In this document: positions 1 through 8,503 of the stretch, in pieces | Position numbering within the stretch: position 1 is the stretch's first letter | How the letters are laid out: every line of letters starts with the position of its first letter | Position numbers and translations under genes: made by a program | Notes under the pieces: model-generated | The model's input: the letters and a program-made list of their open reading frames with translations, nothing else | Databases searched by the model: none | Told to the model about the DNA's origin: nothing | NCBI GenBank assembly: GCA_016234935.1 | Contig: JACRNL010000006.1 | Location: 28,344-92,343 of the forward strand | From: Deltaproteobacteria bacterium | GTDB taxonomy: Bacteria; Desulfobacterota; GWC2-55-46 | DNA length: 64,000 bases | Reading direction: 5' to 3'

Positions 1-755
1 GGCCCCATCGCGTAGTTGAAGATGGAAACCGTAAGCGTGGCGGTAGGCTCGGTGAGCTTGAAGTTCCAGAAGGAGTTATTGAACGACGTAAAGAGGAGCG
101 GCGCGGTCTCGCCTGAAACGCGCGCCACCGCGAGCATGACGCCGGTTATGATGCCCCTTAACGCCCCCCTGTATACGATGTGCACCGTGACCTTCCAGTG
201 CGGCGCGCCAAGGGCCAGGGCCGCCTCCCTCGTCGAGTCCGGCACGAGCTTTAACATCTCTTCGGCCGTCCTCACCACTACCGGCAGCATTATGATGGCC
301 AGCGAGACGGCCCCGGCGATGGCCGAAAACCCCTTAAAGGGCTTAACGAGTATGGCGTAGACAAAGACGCCGACGACGATGGACGGCGCGCTGACAAGTA
401 TATCAGACAAAAACCTTACCGCAAAAGCGAACCTGCTCTTCCTGCCGTATTCTGAAAGATATGTCCCGGCAAGGATGCCCGACGGAACGCCTATGACGGT
501 GGCAATGACCGTTATCATAAGCGTGCCGAGAAGGGCATTTGCAAGCCCGCCCCCTTCCACCCCCGGAGGAGACGGCAGCTCCGTGAAAAATGCCGCGTTA
601 ATCGCCGGAAAGCCGGAGACGACGACGTCCTTCAATATCCAGAACAGGAAGAATATCCCGAAGAGCGCCGAGAGCAGCGACGCGCCGAGGGCCGCGAAGT
701 TAACGGCCCTTCTCGCAGAGTAATGAAAATTGCATTTTTTGTTATCGGAATTCAT
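1..755 (-). CDS. pstA: Phosphate ABC transporter permease PstA (3' end beyond window)
   Basis: This is the second membrane permease of the high-affinity phosphate importer, acting in the inner membrane with PstC, PstS and the ATPase PstB. About 251 codons are visible, read leftward from the ATG at 755, and the frame stays open to the window edge, so the C-terminus is missing. Hydrophobic segments alternate with loops, and the permease EAA-type loop (EAALALGAPHWKV) is seen near residue 190. The ATG overlaps the pstC stop as ATGA, so the two are translationally coupled. pstB and phoU would be expected just outside the window; that is inference. Confidence 0.93.
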   Translation of the reverse strand, partial: MNSDNKKCNFHYSARRAVNFAALGASLLSALFGIFFLFWILKDVVVSGFPAINAAFFTELPSPPGVEGGGLANALLGTLMITVIATVIGVPSGILAGTYLSEYGRKSRFAFAVRFLSDILVSAPSIVVGVFVYAILVKPFKGFSAIAGAVSLAIIMLPVVVRTAEEMLKLVPDSTREAALALGAPHWKVTVHIVYRGALRGIITGVMLAVARVSGETAPLLFTSFNNSFWNFKLTEPTATLTVSIFNYAMG

Positions 756-1693
756 CCGATCCTCTCCCCTTTATATGAAAAGCGCGAAATCATGAGCTTG
801 GCAAGGGCCAGCGCCACGAAGGTGATGAAGAAGAGCAGCAGGCCGAGTTCCACGAGGCCGGAGAGGTAGATGTCCTCCACCGCCTCGGTAAACTCGTTGG
901 CGAGGGTCGCCGAGATAGTCGTCGCCGGGTCTATAAGCGACGCGCTGATGGAATGCGAATTGCCTATGACGAAGGTCACGGCCATCGTCTCGCCGAGCGC
1001 CCTTCCAAGGCCGAGTATGACCGCCCCGAGTATGCCGGACCTGGCGAAGGGGATGACGATGTTTTTTATGACCTCCCACTTCGTAGCCCCCATGCCGTAG
1101 CCCGACTCCTTCAGCATGGGCGGCACCATCAGGAAGATGTCCCTCGTGACGGACGAGATGAACGGTATTATCATGATGGCAAGGATAAAGCCCGCCGGAA
1201 GCATGCCTATGCCGAGCGGCGTTCCCCTGAATAACGGCAGAAAGCCGAGATACCGTATCAGGAGCGGCTCCACATGCTCCGCCAAAAACGGCGCGAAGAC
1301 GAAAAGACCCCACATGCCGTAGATGATGCTCGGTATGGACGCTAAAAGTTCTATCGCGGTGCCGACAGGGACGCGCAGTCTCTTGGGGGCCATCTCCGTC
1401 AGGAAGACCGCTATGCCGAGGCTCACAGGCACGGCTATTACGATGGCTATGATTGAAGAGACAACCGTGCCGTAAACCGCCGACAGCGCGCCGAAGCGCT
1501 GCTGCACCGGATCCCATTCATTCGTGTAAAGAAAGCCAAGCCCGAACTGCCGTATGGCGGGCATGGACTCCTTCAAAAGGATGATGAAGATAAAGACCAT
1601 CAAAAGGACGACAAGGAGCGCGAAAAAGAATGTGACGCCCTTGAAGAGGGCGTCATCGAAACGCGCCGATTTATGTCTGCCGGAAAATTCCAT
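752..1693 (-). CDS. pstC: Phosphate ABC transporter permease PstC
   Basis: This is the inner-membrane permease partner of PstA. The 313-residue length is normal for PstC. The first transmembrane helix lies at about residues 17-40, several more follow, and the cytoplasmic EAA-type loop (GYGMGATKWEVIKNI) lies near residue 200 with the ALGETMAVTFVIGN motif downstream. It ends in an ATGA overlap with pstA and lies 168 bp downstream of pstS on the same strand, giving the usual pstS-pstC-pstA order. No strong Shine-Dalgarno precedes the ATG. The gap to pstS holds two palindromic repeats rather than a gene. Confidence 0.95.
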   Translation of the reverse strand: MEFSGRHKSARFDDALFKGVTFFFALLVVLLMVFIFIILLKESMPAIRQFGLGFLYTNEWDPVQQRFGALSAVYGTVVSSIIAIVIAVPVSLGIAVFLTEMAPKRLRVPVGTAIELLASIPSIIYGMWGLFVFAPFLAEHVEPLLIRYLGFLPLFRGTPLGIGMLPAGFILAIMIIPFISSVTRDIFLMVPPMLKESGYGMGATKWEVIKNIVIPFARSGILGAVILGLGRALGETMAVTFVIGNSHSISASLIDPATTISATLANEFTEAVEDIYLSGLVELGLLLFFITFVALALAKLMISRFSYKGERIG

Positions 1694-1775
1694 TTATCAG
1701 TCGATTATTGCAGACGGCCCCCTGAGATTGGATAAATCAACCGCCTCGCCCGTTGAATTACAGTTCCCGCGCCTG

Positions 1776-1816
1776 CCCTTTGAAAGGGTTCAACCCTCGC
1801 GTGCTTAAAGCGGGGG
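1776..1816. repeat. Adjacent family A and family F palindromic repeats between pstS and pstC
   Basis: A family A element (arms CCCTTTGAAAGGG followed by TTCAACCC, 1776-1796) runs directly into a family F element (CCCTCGC, 9-nt loop GTGCTTAAA, GCGGGGG, 1794-1816). Both families recur elsewhere in the window, including inside genes. Confidence 0.7.
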
Positions 1817-1861
1817 CCGGAGCGTTGGAACGATAAACTGCTTACGTCTAAAGACCGGTCC

Positions 1862-2905
1862 TTACATCTTCCAAAGCGGCTTGCCGCCGCATTTTATCTC
1901 TTTTGCCCAGCTCTCTTCCATTATATCATAGACGTTTTTCGGGATGGCCACGTAGTCCAGCGCCCTGGCCGAGGCAGCCCCATTCTTATACGACCAGTCG
2001 AAAAAATCAAGCACGGACTTGGCGCTGACGCAATCGTCCGGGTTTTTATAGACGAGGATAAAGGTCGCGCCCGCAATGGGCCAGGCGTCCTTGCCTGGCT
2101 GGTCTGTAAGTATCACGGAAAAGCCGGGGGTGCCCTTCCAGTCCGCGCCCTGGCCAGCGGCGGCAAAGCTCGCGGCCGTCGGCTCGATGAACTTCTTGCC
2201 CCTGTTCTCAAGCTTGACGTGCACGAGCTTGTTTTGCAGGGCATACGCGAATTCTACGTAGCCTATGGTGTTTGGCATCCTCTTGACGTATGTGGCCACG
2301 CCCTCGTTGCCTTTGCCGCCCACGCCCGCGGGCCAGCTTACCGATGTGCCGAAGCCGGCCTTTTTCTCCCATCCTTTGCTGACTTTGGCGAGGTAGTTCG
2401 TGAATATCCACGTCGTGCCGCTTCCGTCGGAACGGTGCACGACGGTTATCGCCTCATCCGGCAGGCCGAGGCCGGGGTTTATCTCCGCTATCCTCTTGTC
2501 ATTCCACCTTGTTATCTCTCCGAGATATATCCCCGCAAGCGCCGAAGGGGTCAGCTTCAACTGCCCCGCGGTTACCCCTTTTATATTCACCACAGGCACG
2601 ACGCCGCCTATGGCCATGGGGAACTGAATGAGGCCGTATTCCGCAAGTTCCCTGGCGGTAAGGGGCGCGTCTGACGCGCCGAAGTCAACTGTCTTGGACC
2701 TTATCTGCTTTATGCCGCCGCCGCTCCCTATGGACTGGTAGTTGAGCTTCAGGCCGGTGGTTTTCGCGTAATCGAACGACCACCTCGCGTAGAGCGGATA
2801 CGGGAACGTCGCGCCTGCGCCGTTTATAACGGCGGCGGACGCGCCGCAGACAATGCCTGCCGTTAAAAAAAGCGCTATCGTAAAAACGGCAATCAGTCTT
2901 CTCAT
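1862..2905 (-). CDS. pstS: Phosphate-binding periplasmic protein PstS
   Basis: This is the periplasmic phosphate receptor that delivers phosphate to PstCA. I chose the ATG at 2905 because a GGAG ribosome site lies just upstream and it opens with a clean signal peptide (MRRLIAVFTIALFLTAGIV, cleavage near ASA-A). A longer in-frame extension to 2980 exists but would spoil the signal peptide. Phosphate-pocket segments are recognisable: GAGATFPYPLY, DFGASDAPL and HRSDGSGTTWIFTNYL. The gene is first in the pst operon and divergent from hemL. Length of 347 residues fits the family. Confidence 0.95.
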   Translation of the reverse strand: MRRLIAVFTIALFLTAGIVCGASAAVINGAGATFPYPLYARWSFDYAKTTGLKLNYQSIGSGGGIKQIRSKTVDFGASDAPLTARELAEYGLIQFPMAIGGVVPVVNIKGVTAGQLKLTPSALAGIYLGEITRWNDKRIAEINPGLGLPDEAITVVHRSDGSGTTWIFTNYLAKVSKGWEKKAGFGTSVSWPAGVGGKGNEGVATYVKRMPNTIGYVEFAYALQNKLVHVKLENRGKKFIEPTAASFAAAGQGADWKGTPGFSVILTDQPGKDAWPIAGATFILVYKNPDDCVSAKSVLDFFDWSYKNGAASARALDYVAIPKNVYDIMEESWAKEIKCGGKPLWKM

Positions 2906-3022
2906 TTTTTTTCTCCTCTGTTCGTCATGCCGCCAAATCGGCATGACCTGTTTGTTTTTTATTTTTTCCTGACATATCATAGTCTGCCATTGTTACAGTA
3001 TTATGCCAACGGGGTTAAGATC

Positions 3023-3061
3023 ATATGACACGGGATTGTCATTAAATATGAATTGACACAA
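3023..3061 (-). promoter_or_regulatory. Possible Pho-box half-sites upstream of pstS
   Basis: Reading toward pstS, two GTGTCA half-sites occur (around 3056-3061 and 3026-3031), the second followed by TATGATCTTAA. PhoB boxes are built from TGTCA-like half-sites spaced about 11 bp apart, but the spacing here is not canonical, so this is suggestive only. Confidence 0.25.
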
Positions 3062-3081
3062 ATTCGGCCCTTCGGGTAGGA

Positions 3082-3087
3082 TATAAT
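3082..3087 (+). promoter_or_regulatory. TATAAT -10 box upstream of hemL
   Basis: A perfect TATAAT lies 40 bp before the hemL start. A TTGACA at 3053-3058 is 23 bp away, too far for a standard sigma-70 promoter, so the -35 assignment is open. The hemL ribosome site AAGGAG follows at 3113-3118. Confidence 0.45.
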
Positions 3088-3126
3088 GGTGTTTATCAGA
3101 ATCAAACTCATAAAGGAGTCTCCCAT

Positions 3127-4440
3127 ATGCCGGCAAAGACTGCGCAGAAAAAAGCTGTGACGACGCGAAAATCAGCGGCGCTTCTGAAAAGGGCGGTAAA
3201 ACTCTTTCCGGGCGGCGTCAACAGCCCTGTGCGCGCATTCAAGGCGGTCGGCGGCAAGCCACTTTTCATAGAAAGGGCCAAAGGCTCGAAGATATTCGAC
3301 GCGGACGGCAACTCTTACATTGACTACATAGGCTCATGGGGGCCGATGATACTCGGCCACGCGCACCCGAAGGTCACCGCCGCCCTTAAAAAGGCCCTGG
3401 ACAAAGGCACAAGCTACGGCGCGTCGACCTCCCTTGAAATAACCCTTGCCGAAATGGTCATAGACGCATTCCCCTCGATGGACATGGCCAGGTTCGTAAG
3501 CTCCGGCACGGAGGCAACGATGAGCGCCATAAGGCTCGCCCGCGCATACACCGGCAGGGACAGGATAATAAAATTCGAGGGCTGCTACCACGGCCACGCG
3601 GACAGCCTCCTTGTGAAGGCCGGAAGCGGCGCCGCCACCTTCGGCGTGCAGGACAGTCCCGGCGTGCCGTCTACGCTCGCGCAAAGCACCCTGAACGCGG
3701 TCTACAACGACCTTGAGTCCGTAAAAAGCCTCTTTGAGAGCAACCCTGACGGAGTAGCCTGCGTCATCGTCGAGGGCGCGCCCGGCAACATGGGCGTGGT
3801 GCTCCCGAAAGAGGGCTTCATGCATGGACTGAGGAGCCTCAGCACCCAATACGGCGCGCTGCTCATCATAGACGAAGTCATGAGCGGCTTTCGCCTCTGC
3901 TACGGCGGGGCGCAGAAGATATACAAGGTCACGCCCGACCTCACCTGCCTCGGCAAGGTCATCGGCGGCGGCCTGCCCGTGGGCGCCTTCGGCGGAAGAC
4001 GGGAGATAATGGAGATGCTCTCGCCCTCCGGCCCGGTCTATCAGGCAGGGACGCTGTCAGGCAACCCCGTAGCCATGACCGCGGGCATTGAGACGCTAAA
4101 GCTCCTCAAGGCGAAGGGCGCCTATGAAAAGCTCTACAAGACCACCGACACGCTCTACAAGGGCATTCCCGGCATCGCCAAAAAGCACGGCGTGCCCTGC
4201 CAGATAGCCGTGGCCGGGTCGATGTTCACGGTCTTTTTTTCAGACAGGGTCGTTCACAACTACAACGACGCGAAAAAGTGCGACCTCGCGGCCTTTTCGA
4301 AATACTTCACGCGGATGCTCGCAAACGGCATCTATCTGCCGCCATCCCAGTTCGAGGCCGTTTTCGTAAGCCTGGCCCACACGAAAGATGACGTCGCAAA
4401 GACGCTTGAGGCGGTTGACAGGAGTTTTAAAGGGCTGTAA
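3127..4440 (+). CDS. hemL: Glutamate-1-semialdehyde 2,1-aminomutase
   Basis: This PLP enzyme converts glutamate-1-semialdehyde to 5-aminolevulinate, the C5 entry into heme, siroheme and cobalamin synthesis, in the cytosol. The 437-residue protein has the class III aminotransferase layout: [18 protein letters not shown] near the N-terminus, [44 protein letters not shown], and the PLP lysine K277 in [15 protein letters not shown]. The ATG is preceded by AAGGAG. An alanine/lysine-rich N-terminal extension of about 20 residues precedes the conserved fold. It stands alone, divergent from pst. Heme demand is consistent with the cytochromes encoded further on. Confidence 0.97.
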   Translation: MPAKTAQKKAVTTRKSAALLKRAVKLFPGGVNSPVRAFKAVGGKPLFIERAKGSKIFDADGNSYIDYIGSWGPMILGHAHPKVTAALKKALDKGTSYGASTSLEITLAEMVIDAFPSMDMARFVSSGTEATMSAIRLARAYTGRDRIIKFEGCYHGHADSLLVKAGSGAATFGVQDSPGVPSTLAQSTLNAVYNDLESVKSLFESNPDGVACVIVEGAPGNMGVVLPKEGFMHGLRSLSTQYGALLIIDEVMSGFRLCYGGAQKIYKVTPDLTCLGKVIGGGLPVGAFGGRREIMEMLSPSGPVYQAGTLSGNPVAMTAGIETLKLLKAKGAYEKLYKTTDTLYKGIPGIAKKHGVPCQIAVAGSMFTVFFSDRVVHNYNDAKKCDLAAFSKYFTRMLANGIYLPPSQFEAVFVSLAHTKDDVAKTLEAVDRSFKGL

Positions 4441-4467
4441 GACGATTTACCGTGATAACAGGCCGTG

Positions 4468-4496
4468 TTGACAAAAACGGACGCTCGCGCTAATAT
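4468..4496 (+). promoter_or_regulatory. Sigma-70-type promoter for the lipoprotein-caspase operon
   Basis: TTGACA (4468-4473), a 17-bp spacer and TAATAT (4491-4496) form a near-consensus promoter about 60 bp before the lipoprotein gene at 4559. Confidence 0.7.
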
Positions 4497-4558
4497 TTAA
4501 AGCAAGACCGAGGGGCTTGGGGAACTTAAGAAGCAACATCTAAAAAGGAGGCCAACAA

Positions 4559-5257
4559 ATGAAAACTCTGCGTCTAACAGCGGCTTTTCTTGTTTTAGCG
4601 GCGCTAACGGGATGCGCAGGCGCGCCGCTTGGGCCCGTGGATATAAGGCCCCAGACTCCTAACCTGAACATAGAGGCCTCCAAAAAACTGCCGCTTACGC
4701 TCGCCGTGGTTGTATCCGAGCCGATGGGGTATACCATCATGTACTACGGCGCCGGGTACAAAGAAGGTATGGAAAATGCGAAGAATCTGAAGGGCGGATA
4801 CTTCAGGGACATGACGTCGGGCTTTCACGACGCCGGATTCTATCTGGAGCGTGAAATGTCCAAGGCGGCCTCGGAGACCTTCTCTCAGGCCTTTAATCAG
4901 GTGGTGGTCCTGCGCGAACTGCCGCAGCCAGGACAGTACGACGCGGTCGTTCAGTTGAACATCCCGAAGATAAGCCTGCATGAGCGCGTAAACATAACAG
5001 GAGAGTCATGCGACGTAACCACGCAGTGGAGCATGAGCCTTCTGGACGGACAGAACAGGGAGATACTCGGCAAAAAAGGCGTGTCTCCCGCGCAAAACTT
5101 CACATGGAGCATATTCACCCCCGGCCGTGATTTCCTGAACGCAATGGGCCCGATAATGTCGAAAACAGTCACCGATATGACAAAAGAATGGGCCGAGACG
5201 CTCTACGGCTCCGAGGCGCTGCGCACTCTGACCCCAAAACCCGAAACCAAGCCATGA
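4559..5257 (+). CDS. Outer-membrane-type lipoprotein of unknown function
   Basis: I do not recognise a family for this 232-residue protein. It starts after a strong AAAGGAGG ribosome site and has a lipoprotein signal peptide ending in LTGC (Cys near residue 20), so it should be lipidated; residues after the Cys (AGAP) would not obviously retain it in the inner membrane. The rest is soluble, with no transmembrane segment. Its stop overlaps the start of the caspase-domain lipoprotein as ATGA, so the two are co-translated and probably work together. A consensus-like promoter precedes it. Confidence 0.85.
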   Translation: MKTLRLTAAFLVLAALTGCAGAPLGPVDIRPQTPNLNIEASKKLPLTLAVVVSEPMGYTIMYYGAGYKEGMENAKNLKGGYFRDMTSGFHDAGFYLEREMSKAASETFSQAFNQVVVLRELPQPGQYDAVVQLNIPKISLHERVNITGESCDVTTQWSMSLLDGQNREILGKKGVSPAQNFTWSIFTPGRDFLNAMGPIMSKTVTDMTKEWAETLYGSEALRTLTPKPETKP

Positions 5258-6699
5258 GACATATTAAGGCCTGCCACTGGCTCCTGCCGCTGTTCCTGCT
5301 TGTCGCGGGCTGTTTTCCCGTGACCTCCGCGCCGCACATTGTCCGCGTCTCAGACCTGCTTAGCCAGAGGCAGGAACAACAGACAAAGGAGACTGTCTTT
5401 CCCGTGGTCATGGAACGGTTCATGGACCAGAGGACAAACAGAAACATCCTCGGCCAATATGACATCGGCGGAAGGGGCGGTTTTCTGGGAACGGTCACCA
5501 TCGCCTCGGACGCGGACATCTCTTCGGCATTCGAGACCATCGTAAAAACGTCGCTTGAGCGCAAAGGTATTCCCGCCGGGCAAAGCGTATTCATCCTGAG
5601 AGGCGCCATTCAAAGGGCAATAGTAGGGGCTGCTCCCGACTCCCGCACCCTGAACGCGGACGTCGCAATGGAACTGATGCTTGTGGATTCCGGCAGCGGA
5701 GCGCGTCTGTGGCAGAAGTCCTATCAGGGCGTTGCCGTTGGCAGCGAGCCGCAGACAACCCTTGCCCTGGCCTTTGGAGACTTAGAAACGGCCATTGACA
5801 GGGATGATTCATTGCTCGGATTGAGAAAAAACTTTCTTGCGCTTGGAGGCAAATTACCGGAAAACGCCGCGTCCGTTAGCGCATCCCCTGTGCAGCCCAA
5901 AGGCGTATCCCGCGGGCCGGTTTCGGACGTGGACAGGCCGGGACAAAGGCGCGGCCAGCCGCGCCCCCACGATTTCGCTCTGCTTATAGGCATTGAAAAT
6001 TACCAAAACGCGCCCGATACCCCTTACGCCGAGCGGGACGCCGCAACCGTCAAGCTCTACATGGAAGGCCTGGGCATTCCAGAGGAAAATGTCATCTTTC
6101 TTACCGGCGCCAGGGCCACAAGAACGGGAATAGCAAAGTATCTGGAAGAATGGCTTCCGAGGAATGTGGCGGCAGACTCGCGCATCTATTTTTATTACGC
6201 CGGACACGGTGCGCCTGAACCTGACACCGGCACAGCCTATATCTTGCCATGGGACGGAGACCCGACGTTCCTGTCCACGACCGCGTATCCCCTGCACCGG
6301 CTTTACGAAAAGCTGCAGGCCCTGCCTGCCAAAGAAGTCATAGTGATGCTGGACTCATGCTTTTCAGGCGCCGGCGGCCGTTCAGTAATAGCAAAGGGCG
6401 CAAGACCCCTTGTGCTCAGCGCCGCGCAGACAGCGCCAATTGGCGCAAAGCTTTCCGTGCTTGCCGCTTCTTCTGCAAATCAAATTACTGGCTCTTTAGA
6501 GCAGCAGGGTCACGGCATGTTTACATATTACCTGCTAAAGGGGCTCCAAGGCGAGGCGGACGCCAATGATGACAACCATATGTCTTTAAGCGAACTTATC
6601 ACCTACGTGGAGAAGAACGTCCAGAAGGCCGCGCGCCGCCAAAACCGCGAGCAGACCCCACAGCTTCAAACCGCAAGACCCGACCTCACGCTCTATTGA
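5254..6699 (+). CDS. Lipoprotein with C-terminal caspase (peptidase C14) domain
   Basis: This predicted lipoprotein of 481 residues has a signal peptide ending LVAGC. Residues about 40-200 form a domain with a DQRTNRNILG motif reminiscent of envelope lipoproteins such as YajG (inference). A Pro/Arg-rich linker follows, then a caspase-fold domain from about residue 240 (HDFALLIGIENYQNAP). The catalytic dyad is intact: His318 in YYAGHG and Cys369 in LDSCFSG. Metacaspase-like enzymes usually cut after Arg/Lys; activity here is inference. The ATG at 5254 (ATGA overlap with the preceding gene) is preferred over a longer upstream start because it gives the signal peptide. Confidence 0.88.
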   Translation: MRHIKACHWLLPLFLLVAGCFPVTSAPHIVRVSDLLSQRQEQQTKETVFPVVMERFMDQRTNRNILGQYDIGGRGGFLGTVTIASDADISSAFETIVKTSLERKGIPAGQSVFILRGAIQRAIVGAAPDSRTLNADVAMELMLVDSGSGARLWQKSYQGVAVGSEPQTTLALAFGDLETAIDRDDSLLGLRKNFLALGGKLPENAASVSASPVQPKGVSRGPVSDVDRPGQRRGQPRPHDFALLIGIENYQNAPDTPYAERDAATVKLYMEGLGIPEENVIFLTGARATRTGIAKYLEEWLPRNVAADSRIYFYYAGHGAPEPDTGTAYILPWDGDPTFLSTTAYPLHRLYEKLQALPAKEVIVMLDSCFSGAGGRSVIAKGARPLVLSAAQTAPIGAKLSVLAASSANQITGSLEQQGHGMFTYYLLKGLQGEADANDDNHMSLSELITYVEKNVQKAARRQNREQTPQLQTARPDLTLY

Positions 6700-6783
6700 T
6701 ATCCAGGCCGTGCAGGGCTGGCGGCAAACAGCAGTTCGGGCTGCATTTTTCAACCGAACGATTTGCCGTGATAAAAGGAGTCC

Positions 6784-7230
6784 ATGAAGCCGCCGCGTGA
6801 TTTATCATCAAAAAACGGAAGATTGCGATACTCACCAATAACCATCTGCCTTTTAATAATCCTCTCATGCGCCGGATGTTCCGCGCTGCGCCATAAAAGC
6901 GCCATGGCCGAGGAAAATACAAAACTTCGCAGACAGGTAATCGAGCTTCAGGCCGCCGGCGACAAAAAAGATTATATCATAGAAGAAACCCTTGAGGAGC
7001 TTGAGGAACTGCGCAACCTTGTGGCGGAAAAGCTCCCCAACTGGCTTGAAAAAGAGACGGACAGGCTCTACTACGAAGGCATCCGCCTCTTCAACCTCGG
7101 CAAATACCCCGAAGCCCTTAGCATGTGGGAGCGCGTGCTCCTCCTCAACCCCGCATACGAAAAGGCAAAAAACAACATCGAAAAGACGCATAAGCTGATG
7201 GATGAGCTGGAGAAGAAAAAGAAAGAGTAG
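6784..7230 (+). CDS. Small coiled-coil/TPR lipoprotein
   Basis: The 148-residue product has a signal peptide ending in SCAGC (lipidation Cys near residue 32), a charged coiled coil at about residues 40-85, and a tetratricopeptide-like pair at about 95-145 (YYEGIRLFNLGKYPEALSMWERVLLLNPAYEKAKNNIEK). An AAAGGAG ribosome site lies 5 nt before the ATG. It follows the caspase lipoprotein by 84 bp in the same direction and is likely part of the same envelope function. TPRs bind partner proteins; the partner is unknown. Confidence 0.85.
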   Translation: MKPPRDLSSKNGRLRYSPITICLLIILSCAGCSALRHKSAMAEENTKLRRQVIELQAAGDKKDYIIEETLEELEELRNLVAEKLPNWLEKETDRLYYEGIRLFNLGKYPEALSMWERVLLLNPAYEKAKNNIEKTHKLMDELEKKKKE

Positions 7231-7284
7231 CTGGGGCGGGATTTTTCTACTGTCCGGCCATATGCCCATTAGCTTGTCTCAACA

Positions 7285-7324
7285 TTTGAAGATTCCCCAT
7301 GGCAAGCCGCGGGGAATCTTCAAA
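7285..7324. terminator. Long inverted repeat between convergent genes
   Basis: TTTGAAGATTCCCC (7285-7298) and its exact reverse complement (7311-7324) form a 14-bp stem with a 12-nt loop. It lies between two genes that face each other and may serve as a transcription stop for both; the T-runs are short. Confidence 0.5.
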
Positions 7325-7370
7325 ATGCAAGAAAGCGGCGCAGGCGGGCACAGCCCGCCAAATTAAATTT

Positions 7371-8459
7371 TTATTCCTTTATCTGTTCGGCGAGTTTGCC
7401 CTGCCCTTTTATCTGCTTATCTACCCTGTCGAGCGCCAGAGTTATGGCCTCTACAGGCTTGGCCGTAAGCCGGTCGGCTTTCTTATACATATCTTGAGCC
7501 GTATTTAGATCTCCGGCAGCCTCCGAACAAACGCCGAGATTGTAAAGCAGCGCCGGCGATTTTCCCGAACGCGATTGCGCCGCTCCCCACAGTTCGCACG
7601 CCCTATCGAGTCTGTGCCTGGCTGCAAATTCGTTGCCTGACTTAAGTCTCTGCTTGTCTTCACCCGAAAGCAAACCCTCGGTCGAGTCCATCAGTTGTAT
7701 ATCTAACGTCACGTAATACGACGCGATGTCCTTTTTGATTGACTCAAGCACGGCCAATTGAGTGCCTTCTATAAGCTGTGCCTCGCTCACAAGCGCCTTG
7801 CCGCTGTCAGAGCACCCCGAGTCCTGCCCTGTTTTGGCGATATTTTGGGAATATGCAATCTTCCCGGTCTCGACCTCGACAAGCCTCGGCGTCACGGAAA
7901 ATGCCGCAGTCCTCTTTGTGCAGGAGACCTCGTAATCAGACCATGAAGCGCACTCCTTGTATTCCCTGCCCTTCTTGTCAAACTTTGTCTGATAAGCGGC
8001 GCATTCCCGGCGTCTTTCCATGTATGACGCATCCTCCGTATTAAGGACGTTCACCGTGCCGGTGAAGACGCCTTTTGCGCCGATGGCCCTGCCGATCTTG
8101 GCGGCAGTCTTCGCGTCCACGATGCCGGTCTGAGCGAGCTTCAATTCCTTATCGCTTATATTCTCGAGTTTGGAACGCTCTACTACGGTGAAAAACTGCT
8201 TGTCTGCGACGTTGATGCCGGACAGCATTGCCTCAAATTTTGCGGCGAAATCCTCGCCGCCGTTTCCGTCAAAAGGAAGCACCGCCACGTTCTTGAGCTT
8301 TGAGGCCTCATGAAAGGCGGCCGGCCTTAACGCGGTGATTGCCACGCGCGGAGGCATACACCCTGCCATGATAAACCCAAGGATAAATAAGGCGCTTATT
8401 GACGCGGGCTTACGCGCATTCTTCCCGCCGCCAATTCCTGCAAATATTTTTTTAGGCAT
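7371..8459 (-). CDS. CsgG-like lipoprotein with C-terminal TPR-like repeats
   Basis: The product (about 362 residues from the ATG at 8459, preceded by GGAGAAGG) has a signal peptide ending FIMAGC. Residues about 45-260 resemble the CsgG/curli-assembly-type periplasmic fold: KNVAVLPFDGNGG, FFTVVERSKLENI, AKIGRAIGAKGVFTGTVN and VTPRLVEVETGKIAYSQ. The C-terminus (about 275-355) reads as tetratricopeptide repeats (ALLYNLGVCSEAAGDLNTAQDMYKKAD). In characterised relatives CsgG forms an outer-membrane secretion pore; here a pore role is uncertain because no curli genes are nearby. It is adjacent to, and in line with, an OmpA-like lipoprotein. Confidence 0.82.
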   Translation of the reverse strand: MPKKIFAGIGGGKNARKPASISALFILGFIMAGCMPPRVAITALRPAAFHEASKLKNVAVLPFDGNGGEDFAAKFEAMLSGINVADKQFFTVVERSKLENISDKELKLAQTGIVDAKTAAKIGRAIGAKGVFTGTVNVLNTEDASYMERRRECAAYQTKFDKKGREYKECASWSDYEVSCTKRTAAFSVTPRLVEVETGKIAYSQNIAKTGQDSGCSDSGKALVSEAQLIEGTQLAVLESIKKDIASYYVTLDIQLMDSTEGLLSGEDKQRLKSGNEFAARHRLDRACELWGAAQSRSGKSPALLYNLGVCSEAAGDLNTAQDMYKKADRLTAKPVEAITLALDRVDKQIKGQGKLAEQIKE

Positions 8460-8503
8460 TTTCCTTCTCCTTTCCGTCAAAAAATGCCTGCAAAACCCTG
8501 TTT